Assembly (NCBI GenBank): GCA_030683995.1
Contig: JAUXPH010000048.1
Span: 62,001 to 126,000 of the forward strand
Length of the DNA: 64,000 nt
Direction: 5' to 3'
From: Lutibacter sp.
GTDB lineage: Bacteria > Bacteroidota > Bacteroidia > Flavobacteriales > Flavobacteriaceae
Every line of letters starts with the position of its first letter. The stretch's first letter is position 1. Made by a program: the position numbers and the translations under genes. Positions 32,347 to 41,906 of this stretch are shown one piece after another. The notes beneath the pieces were generated by a model. That model did no database searches and was not told the DNA's origin. It saw only the letters and a program-made list of their open reading frames with translations.

Positions 32347-32823
32347 CTAATAAATGGTTTCTAAATCTATGGGCGCTGTTCTTGCATCTCTATGAATATG
32401 ATCTTGTTCATAATCTTCATAATCATCTTCTTCTGCAATATTTTTTTTACTCTTTTTGCTGAAAGTATTTAAAAAGAAAGAGGCCAATAAATTTACAACT
32501 TCAGGATTTTTTGCTATCAGGTTTTCAACACTCAGCATTAAGGCACTGCCTATGAAATTTTTGAAAGGAACGCGAACAACTCCTTGAAACAGCAATTTAG
32601 ATAAATATCCGACTCCTAGACCAACGGACGAGCTCAATAAATTGTCTTTCAAAGTTTGAGATTCAGCCGTATCTTTAAATAAGTTTTTAATCATATTTAT
32701 TGGTTTGGCGTTCTCATAAGCGGTATAAATGAGCTCTTTAAGCAATTTTTCATCTTCGGCCTTTTTAAACTTCAACAGGTTTATGGCATTTTCAAGTTCG
32801 GACATTGATTGTATTTTTCCCAT
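32347..32823 (-). CDS. Hypothetical protein of a YtxH-holin operon
   Basis: The product has 158 residues: an N-terminal helix (SELENAINLLKFKKAEDEKLLKELIYTAYENAKP), a weakly hydrophobic centre (LLSSSVGLGVGYLSKLLFQGVVRVPFKNFIGSALMLSV) and an acidic tail (AEEDDYEDYEQDH). It starts 8 nt after the stop of the four-helix-type membrane gene, so they share a transcript. It is probably membrane-associated. The trio YtxH, YqjE-like and this protein is common in Flavobacteriia. Confidence 0.8.
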   Translation of the reverse strand: MGKIQSMSELENAINLLKFKKAEDEKLLKELIYTAYENAKPINMIKNLFKDTAESQTLKDNLLSSSVGLGVGYLSKLLFQGVVRVPFKNFIGSALMLSVENLIAKNPEVVNLLASFFLNTFSKKSKKNIAEEDDYEDYEQDHIHRDARTAPIDLETIY

Positions 32824-32831
32824 AATAGTTG

Positions 32832-33173
32832 TTATTTAAGCGCTTGTTTAATAATTGAATTGCCCAATGGCTTTTTAATCCATTTATGCAGAAAGAAATA
32901 CAACACGATTCCAACAACAAGGTAAAATGCGGCAACCATAAAAAAACCATAATATAATTTGTTCATCAATTCACCCAACAACAAGGCTATTCCCACACTC
33001 AGAATAATGGTAAAGAAAAAAAATATCCAAACAATAATAATCCGCGAAATTACAAAAGGCGCTATAATTGCGGCTTTCTTAACTAATTTGAGTTTTATTA
33101 GCTCATAGTTTGTGTTTCTGTATTCTTCAATTTTCTCAAATAATAATTCAATTAAACTTTTCGAGGTGCTCAT
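32832..33173 (-). CDS. YqjE/phage-holin-like membrane protein
   Basis: The product has 113 residues: an amphipathic lead (SLIELLFEKIEEYRNTNYELIKLKLVKKAA) followed by two long membrane helices (APFVISRIIIVWIFFFFTIILSVGIALLLG and YYGFFMVAAFYLVVGIVLYFFLHKWI). The pattern fits the DUF1469/Holin-X family often linked with YtxH and YqjD-like stress proteins. It is cotranscribed with the gene downstream; the YtxH gene upstream is separated by a terminator hairpin. Confidence 0.82.
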   Translation of the reverse strand: MSTSKSLIELLFEKIEEYRNTNYELIKLKLVKKAAIIAPFVISRIIIVWIFFFFTIILSVGIALLLGELMNKLYYGFFMVAAFYLVVGIVLYFFLHKWIKKPLGNSIIKQALK

Positions 33174-33214
33174 TTTTTTGCCTTTTAAAATTCCAAGTAT
33201 GAATTTAAAAATTA

Positions 33215-33263
33215 TTTGACAATTAGGGGAACGTTTATTTTATATTCCCGCTAATTGTCAAAT
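33215..33263 (-). terminator. Terminator of the second YtxH gene
   Basis: TTTGACAATTAG(G)GGGAA pairs with TTCCC(G)CTAATTGTCAAA around a 12-base loop; about 40 nt after the stop. Confidence 0.65.
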
Positions 33264-33302
33264 GTATTTTCTTTTCCATTTTTTAAGTTATCGAAGATGC
33301 AG

Positions 33303-33656
33303 TTATGCTTCAACTTCTTCTCCGTATTTTGTTTTTTTTGCCATCCTTTCGGCTTCTTGTTTTGCTTTTTCAGTCATTTTTTCAGCCTCGTGTTTTGCTT
33401 TTTCGGTGAATTCCTCAGCTTTACGTTTTGCTTTTTCAGCCATATCAGTAGCTTTTTCTTTTAGATCTTCGAATTTTTCATTGATGTTTTCAATAAAGTC
33501 CTCATATTTTTCTTCTAAATCTTCGGCCAATTTTTCCCCTTTTTTAATAATTTTTTTACGGGTAGTTGAACCTTTATCCGGGGCAAACAAAATGCCCATA
33601 GTTGCTCCAATAGCTACTCCAGCCAATACACCTAATAAGATATTTCCGGTTTTCAT
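33303..33656 (-). CDS. YtxH-domain stress protein (second)
   Basis: The product has 117 residues. It opens with ILLGVLAGVAIGATMGILFAPDKGSTTRKKI, the YtxH signature, and continues as a long charged helix with an 11-residue periodicity (EKAKRKAEEFTEKAKHEAEKMTEKAKQEAERMAKKTK) like LEA proteins. The 11-mer, alternating K and E, suggests a desiccation or cold protectant role along a membrane surface. It is preceded by Hsp20 on the same strand with a terminator between them. Confidence 0.88.
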   Translation of the reverse strand: MKTGNILLGVLAGVAIGATMGILFAPDKGSTTRKKIIKKGEKLAEDLEEKYEDFIENINEKFEDLKEKATDMAEKAKRKAEEFTEKAKHEAEKMTEKAKQEAERMAKKTKYGEEVEA

Positions 33657-33701
33657 AATGTTGTTTTTTATAATTTAATTAATAATTTAATTTAGTTTTA
33701 A

Positions 33702-33742
33702 TATTCCGGACATTATTTGTGGGGAAATAAAGTCCGGAATAA
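33702..33742 (-). terminator. Terminator of the Hsp20 gene
   Basis: TATTCCGGAC / GTCCGGAATA stem, 17 nt after the stop; no strong T-run, so moderate. Confidence 0.6.
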
Positions 33743-33758
33743 ATATACGAAACTTCTG

Positions 33759-34199
33759 TTAAGAAATTTCAATCATTTTTGGTTTTTGTTTTTTAGTTTC
33801 CTCTTTTTTGGCAAGGCTAAATTTTAAGATGCCGTTTTCATATCTGGCTTTAATCTTTTCATCAATTACAGTTTCTGGAAGCTTTAAAGATTTTTCAAAA
33901 GAATTGAAGCTAAACTCTTTACGTGTATAGTTTTCTTCTTTTTCTTCTTTTTTTTCAGATTTTTTTGCCATAATATTCAAGCAGCCATCAGCAATGTTAA
34001 CTTCAAAATCTTTTTTGTCGAATCCCGGAGCAGCAAGCTCAATTTCGAATCCGTCTTTTTTTTCTTTGATGTTTAAAGCTGGTTCATCCATTCTTTTGAG
34101 CCACAATTTATCATTGAATAAATTACCGGCATCAAAATCCAACAAATCTGATGTAAACAGATTTTCCCAAGGTCTTTGTCTAAATTTTACGAGTGTCAT
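33759..34199 (-). CDS. Hsp20/alpha-crystallin small heat-shock protein
   Basis: The product has 146 residues. The alpha-crystallin domain (about 40-132) shows NIKEKKDGFEIELAAPGFDKKDFEVNI, then FEKSLKLPETVIDEKIKARYENGILKFSLAKKE with the A-x-x-x-NG(I/V)L signature. A short N-terminal arm and a C-terminal KPKMIEIS (I-x-I motif) permit oligomer assembly. It is an ATP-independent holdase. A TAAATTTG -7 box lies at 34236-34243 (minus strand). Confidence 0.95.
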   Translation of the reverse strand: MTLVKFRQRPWENLFTSDLLDFDAGNLFNDKLWLKRMDEPALNIKEKKDGFEIELAAPGFDKKDFEVNIADGCLNIMAKKSEKKEEKEENYTRKEFSFNSFEKSLKLPETVIDEKIKARYENGILKFSLAKKEETKKQKPKMIEIS

Positions 34200-34809
34200 A
34201 ATATTTTTATTTTAAGTTAAACATATTTTCTAACCCAAATTTAATATCAAAACAGGCTTTGTAAAATGATTTTCCTCAATTTAGGAAGAATTAGTCGGAT
34301 AAATTAAAAGGTCAGTAAATCGTAATACTTGAGCAGCTCCTGAATAAAAAAATTATAATAGACTTTGTTTATGATTTATTTTTATATGATAGAAATCAAT
34401 TTTTATACAAATAAATCGTAATAATTACTTAAGATATAGAAATTAAATGTGCTCATTTTAAACGGCCAAAACTAATTTTTTAAATACAATTTTTACTGAA
34501 AGCAAATTGGATTTCAGAATGAATTTGGATAAATAATTTAGTAATTATAGCCTCATCAGGTCGATTTGTTTGTTTTTAAACTTTTTTTGGACAATAATGA
34601 TTTTTAACGAAACTTTCGCATTTTTTTTGATGGTTCATTTTTTAATTGTAATCTGTTCAAAAATAGCGATTTGGTTTTTCGAATTATAAAGTTTTAATGG
34701 ATTTAATTGATTGATAAACAGTATTTTGACAACTTTATTTTCATATTTTTTCAGATAAAGTTTAATCGCTATATTTGTTGAATATTAACAAATCAAAAAA
34801 ATCGAAATT
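34200..34809. other. Intergenic 610 bp, divergent promoters only
   Basis: Very AT-rich sequence between divergent Hsp20 and LemA genes. It holds the TAAATTTG box of hsp20 (34236-34243, minus) and TATATTTG (34770-34777, plus), 32 nt before the LemA start. I see no open frame or structured RNA in the rest. Confidence 0.5.
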
Positions 34810-35370
34810 ATGGGAATATTTATTGTTTTAGGAATTGTTGTTGTGCTGGGTATTTGGTTGATGGCAATTTACAACGGACTGGTAAGTTTTAGAAACAACC
34901 GGGAAAATGCTTTTGCCGATATTGACGTGCAATTAAAACAACGTCACGATTTAATTCCGCAACTTTTGGGCGCGGTTAAAGGTTATATGGAACACGAACG
35001 TGGTACTTTGGAAGCCATTACCAACGCAAGATCCAGAGCGATGAGTGCCGGTACCATCAACGAAAAAATTGCTGCCGAACAGGATTTGGGCGCAGCATTG
35101 AAAGGATTGAGCATTCAGGTTGAAGCCTATCCTGACTTAAAAGCAAGTCAGAATTTTATGCAATTGCAAACTGAAATTTCTGACATTGAAAACAAATTGG
35201 CTGCCGTAAGACGTTATTTTAACGCCGCAACAAAAGAACTTAATATTGCCGTTCAAAAATTTCCGAATAATATATTCGCTGGAATGTTTGGCTTTAAAAC
35301 CGAACCAATGTTTGATTTGGGCGTTGCCGGAAGAGAACAAATGGACGTGGCGCCTGAAGTTAAATTTTAA
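34810..35370 (+). CDS. LemA-family protein
   Basis: The product has 186 residues. One N-terminal membrane helix (IFIVLGIVVVLGIWLMAIYNGLV) is followed by the LemA helical bundle (NNRENAFADIDVQLKQRHDLIPQLLGAVKGYMEHE ... LKASQNFMQLQTEISDIENKLAAVRRYFNAATKELN). The NxxxxAxxxIxVQLxxRxDLIP pattern is the family hallmark. It is immediately upstream of an M48 protease gene, the usual LemA-HtpX pairing in envelope stress. Function not established. Confidence 0.95.
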   Translation: MGIFIVLGIVVVLGIWLMAIYNGLVSFRNNRENAFADIDVQLKQRHDLIPQLLGAVKGYMEHERGTLEAITNARSRAMSAGTINEKIAAEQDLGAALKGLSIQVEAYPDLKASQNFMQLQTEISDIENKLAAVRRYFNAATKELNIAVQKFPNNIFAGMFGFKTEPMFDLGVAGREQMDVAPEVKF

Positions 35371-35373
35371 GCA

Positions 35374-36324
35374 GTGGCATTTGTAGGAATTCAAACACAA
35401 ATAAAAAGAAACAACAGAAAATCTGTTCTTTTATTAATTGCATTTCCATTATTGGTCTTGGCAGCGGTATTTGCCGTGGTTTATTTTACCACTTACGATC
35501 AGTACGGGAATCCGAGTCCAGAGTTGGCAATCGAACTGTTTTTGCAGGCAATTCCTTTTGTAACCACCGTTGTTTTGGTGTGGTTTCTTATTGCCTATTT
35601 CGCGCACGGAAAAATGATTGCGATGGCAACGGGCGCAAAACCGTTGGAACGCAAAGAAAATTTGCGGGTTTATAACTTGGTGGAAAATCTTTGTATGGGC
35701 GTGGGAATGAAAATGCCCGCAGTACATATTATTGAAAGTGATGCTTTAAATGCTTTCGCAAGCGGATTGCAAGAAAAAAACTATACCGTTACCCTAACAC
35801 GCGGCATTATTGAAACGCTGGACGACGATGAGCTTGAAGGCGTTATTGCCCACGAATTGATGCACATTCGCAACAAAGATGTGCGGTTGTTGGTGGTTAC
35901 CATTGTTTTTGTGGGTATTTTTTCTTTCGTGGTTCAAATTGCCTTCCGCAGTTTTTTATATGGCGGAATGGGCAGCAGAAGGAACAACAAAGATTCCGGG
36001 AAATTAATGATTGTTATTTTAGCCGTTTCTTTGATTGCTTATTTAATTTCGATGCTTTTTAAATTTTCATTGAGCAGAAAAAGGGAATATATGGCCGACA
36101 GCGGTGCAGCTGAAATGACCCGAAAACCTTGGGCTTTGGCTGCAGCTTTGAAAAAAATCTCAGGGAATCATCACGTGAAACAAGTAAAGAGCGAAGAAGT
36201 GCAGCAAATGTTTATTGAAAACACGCCACAAGACACATCCGCAGGATTATTTGGCGGCTTAAAAGGGTTGTTTTCAACGCATCCGCCTATTGAAAAACGC
36301 ATTCAGTTTTTGGAGCAGTTTTAG
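35374..36324 (+). CDS. M48 (HtpX-like) membrane metalloprotease, GTG start
   Basis: The product has 316 residues, starting at a GTG three bases after the LemA stop. Two membrane helices (about 18-38 and 60-78) precede the catalytic part. The zinc site is HELMH at 160-164, and the third ligand lies in SRKREYMADSGAAEMT. Two more membrane segments sit near 178-195 and 212-232. A late STHPPIEKRIQFL motif is typical of HtpX. It degrades damaged membrane proteins. The tight spacing shows an operon with LemA. Confidence 0.95.
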   Translation: MAFVGIQTQIKRNNRKSVLLLIAFPLLVLAAVFAVVYFTTYDQYGNPSPELAIELFLQAIPFVTTVVLVWFLIAYFAHGKMIAMATGAKPLERKENLRVYNLVENLCMGVGMKMPAVHIIESDALNAFASGLQEKNYTVTLTRGIIETLDDDELEGVIAHELMHIRNKDVRLLVVTIVFVGIFSFVVQIAFRSFLYGGMGSRRNNKDSGKLMIVILAVSLIAYLISMLFKFSLSRKREYMADSGAAEMTRKPWALAAALKKISGNHHVKQVKSEEVQQMFIENTPQDTSAGLFGGLKGLFSTHPPIEKRIQFLEQF

Positions 36325-36436
36325 GTTTTTTTTAAACTCTTTTATGGTCTGCAAATTTATTTTTAGGTTTGCACTGCTAAATTTTGGCTACAAATTTGTT
36401 TTAATATTATAGCGCCAGATTAATATTTTATTGCGA

Positions 36437-39400
36437 TTAACTTTCCTGTTTGTTGAAATATTTTCTGATTAACTTATTAAATCCAGCCTTTAAAATTGGT
36501 TTTGAAATATAATCGTTGCAACCGGCGTCTATTGCTTTTTGCCTATCATAAGAAAGAGCGAAAGCTGTTTGTGCAATAATTATCACGTTTTTGTTTAATT
36601 GGCGAATTTGGATTGTCGCTTCATACCCATTTAAATGTGGCATTTGCAAATCCATTAAAATTAAATCAATAGCTGGATTGTTTTTATAAATTTCAACAGC
36701 TTCAAGACCATCATTAGCAAATAATATTTCTGAGCTAATTTCTTCGACCAACATAGACAGGTATAAAGACGAAGCTTCATCGTCCTCGGCAATTAATATT
36801 TTTAGCTTTTCAACTGTATTTTCAATTGTTTTTGTAAACTTCGTTTTTTGACCATCGGTTTTTATTATTGGGCCCGTATTGCAGGGAATGGTGAAATAAA
36901 ACGTAGACCCGCCTTTCTTGTCGATAACTGAATGCTCATCTTCACTTTCAACCCAAATTTTACCTCCCAGCATTTCAACATATGCTTTGGTAATGGACAA
37001 ACCCAATCCTGCCCCTTGTCGCGCCATTTTATCTGAAATATCTGCCTGTATAAATCGTTCAAATATGGCTTCTTGCCTGTCTTTTGGAATACCAATACCG
37101 GTATCTTTAACAGAAAATTCAAGAAAATCACCTTTTTTGTCATAACTTAATACAATCATACCCTCATTGGTATACTTAATGGCATTTTTGATGAGGTTGG
37201 TTAAAATCGCATAGATTTTTTCGCGATCTGTTTTTATAATAATCTCTTTTTCATTTGTATTATTTTTAACAAAAAACTGCAAACCTTTTTTTTCAAACTC
37301 AGGTTTGAAAAAAGTATGAATGTATTTAATGGGCTCTTCAATATTTAGTTCTTTAATATCAACCTGCATCAACCCCGCTTCAATTTTTGAAATATCCACA
37401 ATATCATTGATAATATTAAGCATCCGAACACCACTTTTCTGAATAATTTTAATATACTTTTGCTGCTTTTCGCCTGAAAGTTCGGGCTCTTGTAACAGTT
37501 CTGAAAAACCCAAAATACCGTTCATTGGCGTCCTGATTTCGTGTGACATATTGGCCAGAAAAGCCGATTTTAGTTTGTCGCTTTGCTCAGCTTGTTCTTT
37601 CGCAATAATCAAGTCTTCAATAAGTTGTTTTCTTTCGGTAATATCTTCTTTAACTGCAAGATAATGGGTAATTTGACCCTTTTCGTTTAGAATAGGAGAG
37701 ATTGATGCCTGTTCCCAAAAAAGTTCACCATTTTTCTTTTTATTGTGAAATTCGCCTCGCCACTCTTTACCTGAGGCTATGTTTTGCCATAAAACATTGT
37801 ATGCTTCTTTTGGTTTTTCACCAGCACTAAAGATCTTAGGGTTCTTGCCAATCAATTCTGACAATTCATAACCCGTAACTTCAAGTGTTTTGGGATTCAC
37901 ATACACGATGTTTCCTTGTGTATCTGTTAAAATAATTGAAGCGGGGCTTTGCTCAACGGCTTGTGATAAATGTCTCAACCTTTCTTCAGCCTGTTTGCGC
38001 TTGGTAATATCTTGACTGACGCCGATGAAGTTTGTCAACAAACCTTCGTGGTTTAATAAAGGCGTTATGGTAAGTTCATTCCAAAATAGCGTGCCATCTT
38101 TACGGTAATTGAGGATCTCTCCAACAAAATCCGATTTTTGATCGAGCGCATCATTGATTGCTTTTACTGTTAGCGAGTCGCTAAGCGGCCCTTGTAAAAA
38201 TTTGCAAGTACGCCCAATGAATTCTGATTCATCATAGCCAGTGATGGCATTAAATGAGGCATTGGTTGAGATGACGTTTCGATTGCTGTCGGTGATAACC
38301 ACGCCTTGGGAAATTATTTTTAAGGACGTATCGCTTAATCGGATGGAAGCTTCCGCCTTTTTTTGTTTGGTAACATCAATAATATACCCTCTTATTTTTA
38401 TGAGTTTATCATTCTCATCAAAAATTCCAATGGCATTTAAAATGGCATTTTTTTCCTTACCATTGGCCAACACAAAATCTGCTTCAAAATTTTCAACTTT
38501 TCGTTCTTTAAGAATTCTTGTAACCAGGTTCTTTCTTTGTTTGGGGTTCTTATAAAAATCCACAATATTAAGTTTGCTTTGGAGCGGTTTTTCGGCCAAT
38601 TCAAATAGGTTCAAAAAGGTGCTGTTACAACTTAAAATATTTCCTTCAATAGTAGATATAAAGTCGGCTGAAATATCATTTTCAAAATACTCTTCCAGTT
38701 CTGTTTTGCTTAACTGGAGTTCAATTAATGCATTTTTACTTTTGGTGATATCTTGTTGTGATCCAAAAAGCCCTTTTATGCTGCCATTTGAAGCGTACAA
38801 ACAAATATAATCCCCTTCAATCCACATTTGGGTGCCATCAGAGCGAAGCTCAGAGGTGTCAATATGTAAACTTCCCCTGTCAAATAATGCTTTTATAACC
38901 CTGCGTCCCTGCTTTAAATCGTGTGCAAAAAAATCATAAAGCGTGCGATTTATAAATTCATCTTCAGACGACAGATATTGATCTAACATTGCCTGATTCA
39001 CTTTTGTAACACGCAATTTGCCTAATGCCTCATCAAGTATTTTTTCCTTATCAATCGTGTCGTTCCAAATAATTGGCTGATCAGTCTCCATAAAAAAGAA
39101 ACCGGTCAAAGATTGTTTAAAAAACAAGTTTAAGCGTTCCTCATTTTCTATTAACAATTGCTCATTCTGGTATTTTTCTGTTATATCAGAAAAAACCATC
39201 ACCACCCCGCTAATTTTATCTTCTTTGTTTCTAATTGGGGCAGCACTGTCTGAAATCTGATATTCTGTCCCATTTTTAGAAATTAATATCGTATGGTTTG
39301 CCAAGCCTATAATTTCTCCATTTTCCAATACTTTTTTTACCGGATTGATCACTGTTTCCCGGGTGTCAGCATTTACAATGTTGAAGACCTCTGTTAATGG

Positions 39401-40402
39401 CTTACCTGCAGCATCACTCATAGGCCATCCACATAGTTTTTCAGCAACTGGATTCATATTTACAATAAACCCTTTCAAATCCGTAGCTATTACGCCATCT
39501 CCTATTGAATTAAGTGTAATCGCTAAATTCTCTTCACTTTGACGCAAAGATTCTTCTGCCTTGTTTCGCTCAGTAATGTCACGTGCCAACCCTAAGAATA
39601 ATTTTTGGCCTTTCCATTCAGCACATCCAAAACGTACTTCCACAGGAAAAACAGTTCCATCTTTACGCTTTTGGTGCCCAGACAATGTAAATTTGTTGCC
39701 AGCTTCAATCTTTACCCATTCTTTTTTCGCACTTTTGAGATTGAAGTCCATTTCAACATCAGTGACCGACAGCTTAAGAAGTTCTTCCTTTGAATAGCCT
39801 AAAGTATCACAAGCCTGTTGATTAACTTCTATAAATTTTCCTTCGAAGTCATGCACAAAAAAAGCATCGCCAGCCTGATCGACCAAAGCATTGTAAAGCA
39901 TTAGGATTTCAGTTCTGTCCTCGACAGCTTTCTTTTGTAATGTAATGTCGTTTACCATTACATGTCTGGCTTTGCGATTATTGATTGTAATTGCGTGAGA
40001 AATAATTTCAACAAAAATGATTTCGCCATTCTTTTTCAAATGCCGCCATTCGCCTGCTAAATTGTAAGCTTGGTGTGTGAGTTCAATGTCTTTTTGAAGG
40101 GCTGCAATATCTTCTTTGGGACGAATATCCTTTATGGTCATCCCAAGAAATTCTTCTTTTGAATAACCATAATGGTGTATGGCAGCATTATTTATGTCCA
40201 GAAAACTGAGTGATTCGATGTCGTAGATCCACATAGGTTGCGGATTGCTTTCAAATAAATAACGATAGCGTTCCTCATTCTCAAACGACAACTTTTTGGA
40301 TTTGACTTTTGTATTGGCAGATTTAATGAAACTTAATTCATGCTGTAACTCTTTTAATTCAATAATAAGTTCCACTTTCGTTTTGTCCTTGTGTCTATCC
40401 AT
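36437..40402 (-). CDS. Seven-PAS hybrid histidine kinase with LOV-like domain
   Basis: The product has 1321 residues with no membrane segment. Seven PAS domains follow each other (about 47-160, 165-285, 290-405, 415-550, 560-680, 690-805, 810-930), then HisKA (FLANMSHEIRTPMNG), HATPase (VKDTGIGIP; GAGLGLSITKAYVEML) and a C-terminal receiver (LKILIAEDDEASSLYLSML; DLILMDLQMP). The sixth PAS domain contains GRTCKFLQGP and NYRKDGTLFWNELTITP, the LOV pattern, with Cys733 at the adduct position. No partner regulator is adjacent. The catalytic core is closely related to the kinase at 18728-19723. Confidence 0.94.
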   Translation of the reverse strand: MDRHKDKTKVELIIELKELQHELSFIKSANTKVKSKKLSFENEERYRYLFESNPQPMWIYDIESLSFLDINNAAIHHYGYSKEEFLGMTIKDIRPKEDIAALQKDIELTHQAYNLAGEWRHLKKNGEIIFVEIISHAITINNRKARHVMVNDITLQKKAVEDRTEILMLYNALVDQAGDAFFVHDFEGKFIEVNQQACDTLGYSKEELLKLSVTDVEMDFNLKSAKKEWVKIEAGNKFTLSGHQKRKDGTVFPVEVRFGCAEWKGQKLFLGLARDITERNKAEESLRQSEENLAITLNSIGDGVIATDLKGFIVNMNPVAEKLCGWPMSDAAGKPLTEVFNIVNADTRETVINPVKKVLENGEIIGLANHTILISKNGTEYQISDSAAPIRNKEDKISGVVMVFSDITEKYQNEQLLIENEERLNLFFKQSLTGFFFMETDQPIIWNDTIDKEKILDEALGKLRVTKVNQAMLDQYLSSEDEFINRTLYDFFAHDLKQGRRVIKALFDRGSLHIDTSELRSDGTQMWIEGDYICLYASNGSIKGLFGSQQDITKSKNALIELQLSKTELEEYFENDISADFISTIEGNILSCNSTFLNLFELAEKPLQSKLNIVDFYKNPKQRKNLVTRILKERKVENFEADFVLANGKEKNAILNAIGIFDENDKLIKIRGYIIDVTKQKKAEASIRLSDTSLKIISQGVVITDSNRNVISTNASFNAITGYDESEFIGRTCKFLQGPLSDSLTVKAINDALDQKSDFVGEILNYRKDGTLFWNELTITPLLNHEGLLTNFIGVSQDITKRKQAEERLRHLSQAVEQSPASIILTDTQGNIVYVNPKTLEVTGYELSELIGKNPKIFSAGEKPKEAYNVLWQNIASGKEWRGEFHNKKKNGELFWEQASISPILNEKGQITHYLAVKEDITERKQLIEDLIIAKEQAEQSDKLKSAFLANMSHEIRTPMNGILGFSELLQEPELSGEKQQKYIKIIQKSGVRMLNIINDIVDISKIEAGLMQVDIKELNIEEPIKYIHTFFKPEFEKKGLQFFVKNNTNEKEIIIKTDREKIYAILTNLIKNAIKYTNEGMIVLSYDKKGDFLEFSVKDTGIGIPKDRQEAIFERFIQADISDKMARQGAGLGLSITKAYVEMLGGKIWVESEDEHSVIDKKGGSTFYFTIPCNTGPIIKTDGQKTKFTKTIENTVEKLKILIAEDDEASSLYLSMLVEEISSEILFANDGLEAVEIYKNNPAIDLILMDLQMPHLNGYEATIQIRQLNKNVIIIAQTAFALSYDRQKAIDAGCNDYISKPILKAGFNKLIRKYFNKQES
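37988..38314 (-). other. LOV-like PAS domain within the kinase
   Basis: Residues about 697-805. Cys733 lies in GRTCKFLQ (consensus GxNCRFLQ). NYRKDGTLFWN supplies both flavin-binding Asn positions. The usual Gln of the last strand (GVQ) is Ser here (FIGVSQD), with a Gln one position later. Photochemistry is therefore possible but not assured. Confidence 0.6.
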
Positions 40403-40605
40403 AATGTTGAAATAAAAGTCTGCAATTTTTATTAGTATTGGTTTGAAGCCCTGTTTACAATTTCCATGTTTTCACAACACCAATCATTTACTCTCAAATT
40501 TAATTAAAAAACCAATGCAATAACATAGATTTTTATAAAGAAGCCATTAATAATTTTTTTGATGTCTTGAGCATTTATAAAGAGGCTATATTTGAACGTA
40601 ATCAT

Positions 40606-41559
40606 TTAAATTGGATTTTTCAATGACTGGTCTTGTTCGTATTTTAAATTCAATTTTAAAGCGGTTTCAGCTTTATTTAATTCTGCGCCTAAATAGCCAG
40701 CGTGGCTCAATTGTGAAACTAGCTCGTTTTGCAAAAGGCTGAGCAAGATCGCTTCTGCCGAATGCCCTTGGATGAGATATCCGGGTTTATTGTCCTTAAA
40801 ATAATGTTTTACCGTGATTTGTTTTTTTACTGAATCGGTGGTGATCACAAAAAATCCTTTGTGGTCATAGTCTAAAGGAATTCGTTTGCCACCGGGTTTT
40901 AACATTGTGAATTCGGCTTGTTCCGAAACTATTTCTGTTTGCTCAATGCCGCTATTTTTGGAGAATGGTTTTTTATTCATTTTGTGTAGTTCCAATATTT
41001 TTTGATGCAATATTTCTATGTTTTTTTCATCCAAACAATCTACCAATTCCACCTGTTCCAAAAATTGATTTATTTTTTCCACAGCTAAATTGCGCAAAAC
41101 CGGATAATGGCCAATCGCATTGATAATTCTTTTATCCTTGTCAATTCCGTATTGAAAAAGTGATTGCAACGCTTGCCCCGTATGGAAAACAGGGGAATCT
41201 TTCCCGCAGACCAAAAGAAATCTAATATTTGGGTTGGAAACACTATTTAAAATTATTTTTTCAATCCCCAGATTTGGGGTGTAGACTTTGCCAACAATGG
41301 CAATGTTGTTCCATTGTGCAATTTGTTTGATAAGCGTATCGGTGGCTAAGGTGCAAACCGCTATTTGTCCGTTGGGGTTTACAACTACATAATTGCCATG
41401 AACTACTGGCCATCTCTTATTTTTATTAAATTTTTTAGCGCTAAAAAAATCTTTCACCACATTCATTCTGTGAAATATTTTTACAGCCACAGGATTGTCT
41501 CCCGAATCGGAATTTGGAAATAGGCTGGCCAAAATATACATTAATCTTTTTATGGGCAT
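40606..41559 (-). CDS. MtrA-like / DUF4346 protein
   Basis: The product has 317 residues. Residues about 45-190 match the MtrA fold of methanogen tetrahydromethanopterin S-methyltransferase: WPVVHGNYVVVNPNGQIAVCTLATD, GKVYTPNLGIEKIILNSVSNPNIRFLLVCGKDSPVFHTGQAL and NAIGHYPVLRN. The His in VFHTGQAL lies where MtrA carries its cobalt-ligand His. The C-terminal part (about 215-317) is DUF4346-like. It lacks the MtrA membrane anchor. Corrinoid binding or methyl transfer in a flavobacterium is inference. Confidence 0.75.
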   Translation of the reverse strand: MPIKRLMYILASLFPNSDSGDNPVAVKIFHRMNVVKDFFSAKKFNKNKRWPVVHGNYVVVNPNGQIAVCTLATDTLIKQIAQWNNIAIVGKVYTPNLGIEKIILNSVSNPNIRFLLVCGKDSPVFHTGQALQSLFQYGIDKDKRIINAIGHYPVLRNLAVEKINQFLEQVELVDCLDEKNIEILHQKILELHKMNKKPFSKNSGIEQTEIVSEQAEFTMLKPGGKRIPLDYDHKGFFVITTDSVKKQITVKHYFKDNKPGYLIQGHSAEAILLSLLQNELVSQLSHAGYLGAELNKAETALKLNLKYEQDQSLKNPI

Positions 41560-41906
41560 CACAAATTATTTTGGATTGGATTTTTCAAAACAAGTGATTT
41601 TAGAATGGTTGTTTCGTTTTAAAATTGATTCAAATATAGCTGTTTATCATTAATGTTTTAGGATGGCTTTGTATTTTAAGATATTTTGCCTTTTAAATGA
41701 TTTAAATGGCCAATTCAAAATTAGCTGTAGGATGTTTGTGCCTAGATAAAAGCATTTATCAAGCGAAATTGGTTTTTTTTATTTGCATATCAATTGATAA
41801 GATCCTGAAACGAGATCAGGAGGAATGGAATACTGATAGATGGAGTAGATATAGCGGTATTTTTACTCATCAATGATTCTTATTTATTGCATTGAGCGTT
41901 AAAATC
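41560..41906. other. Intergenic, no gene seen
   Basis: AT-rich, with stop codons in all frames at short distance. No repeat or RNA gene was recognised. Confidence 0.45.
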
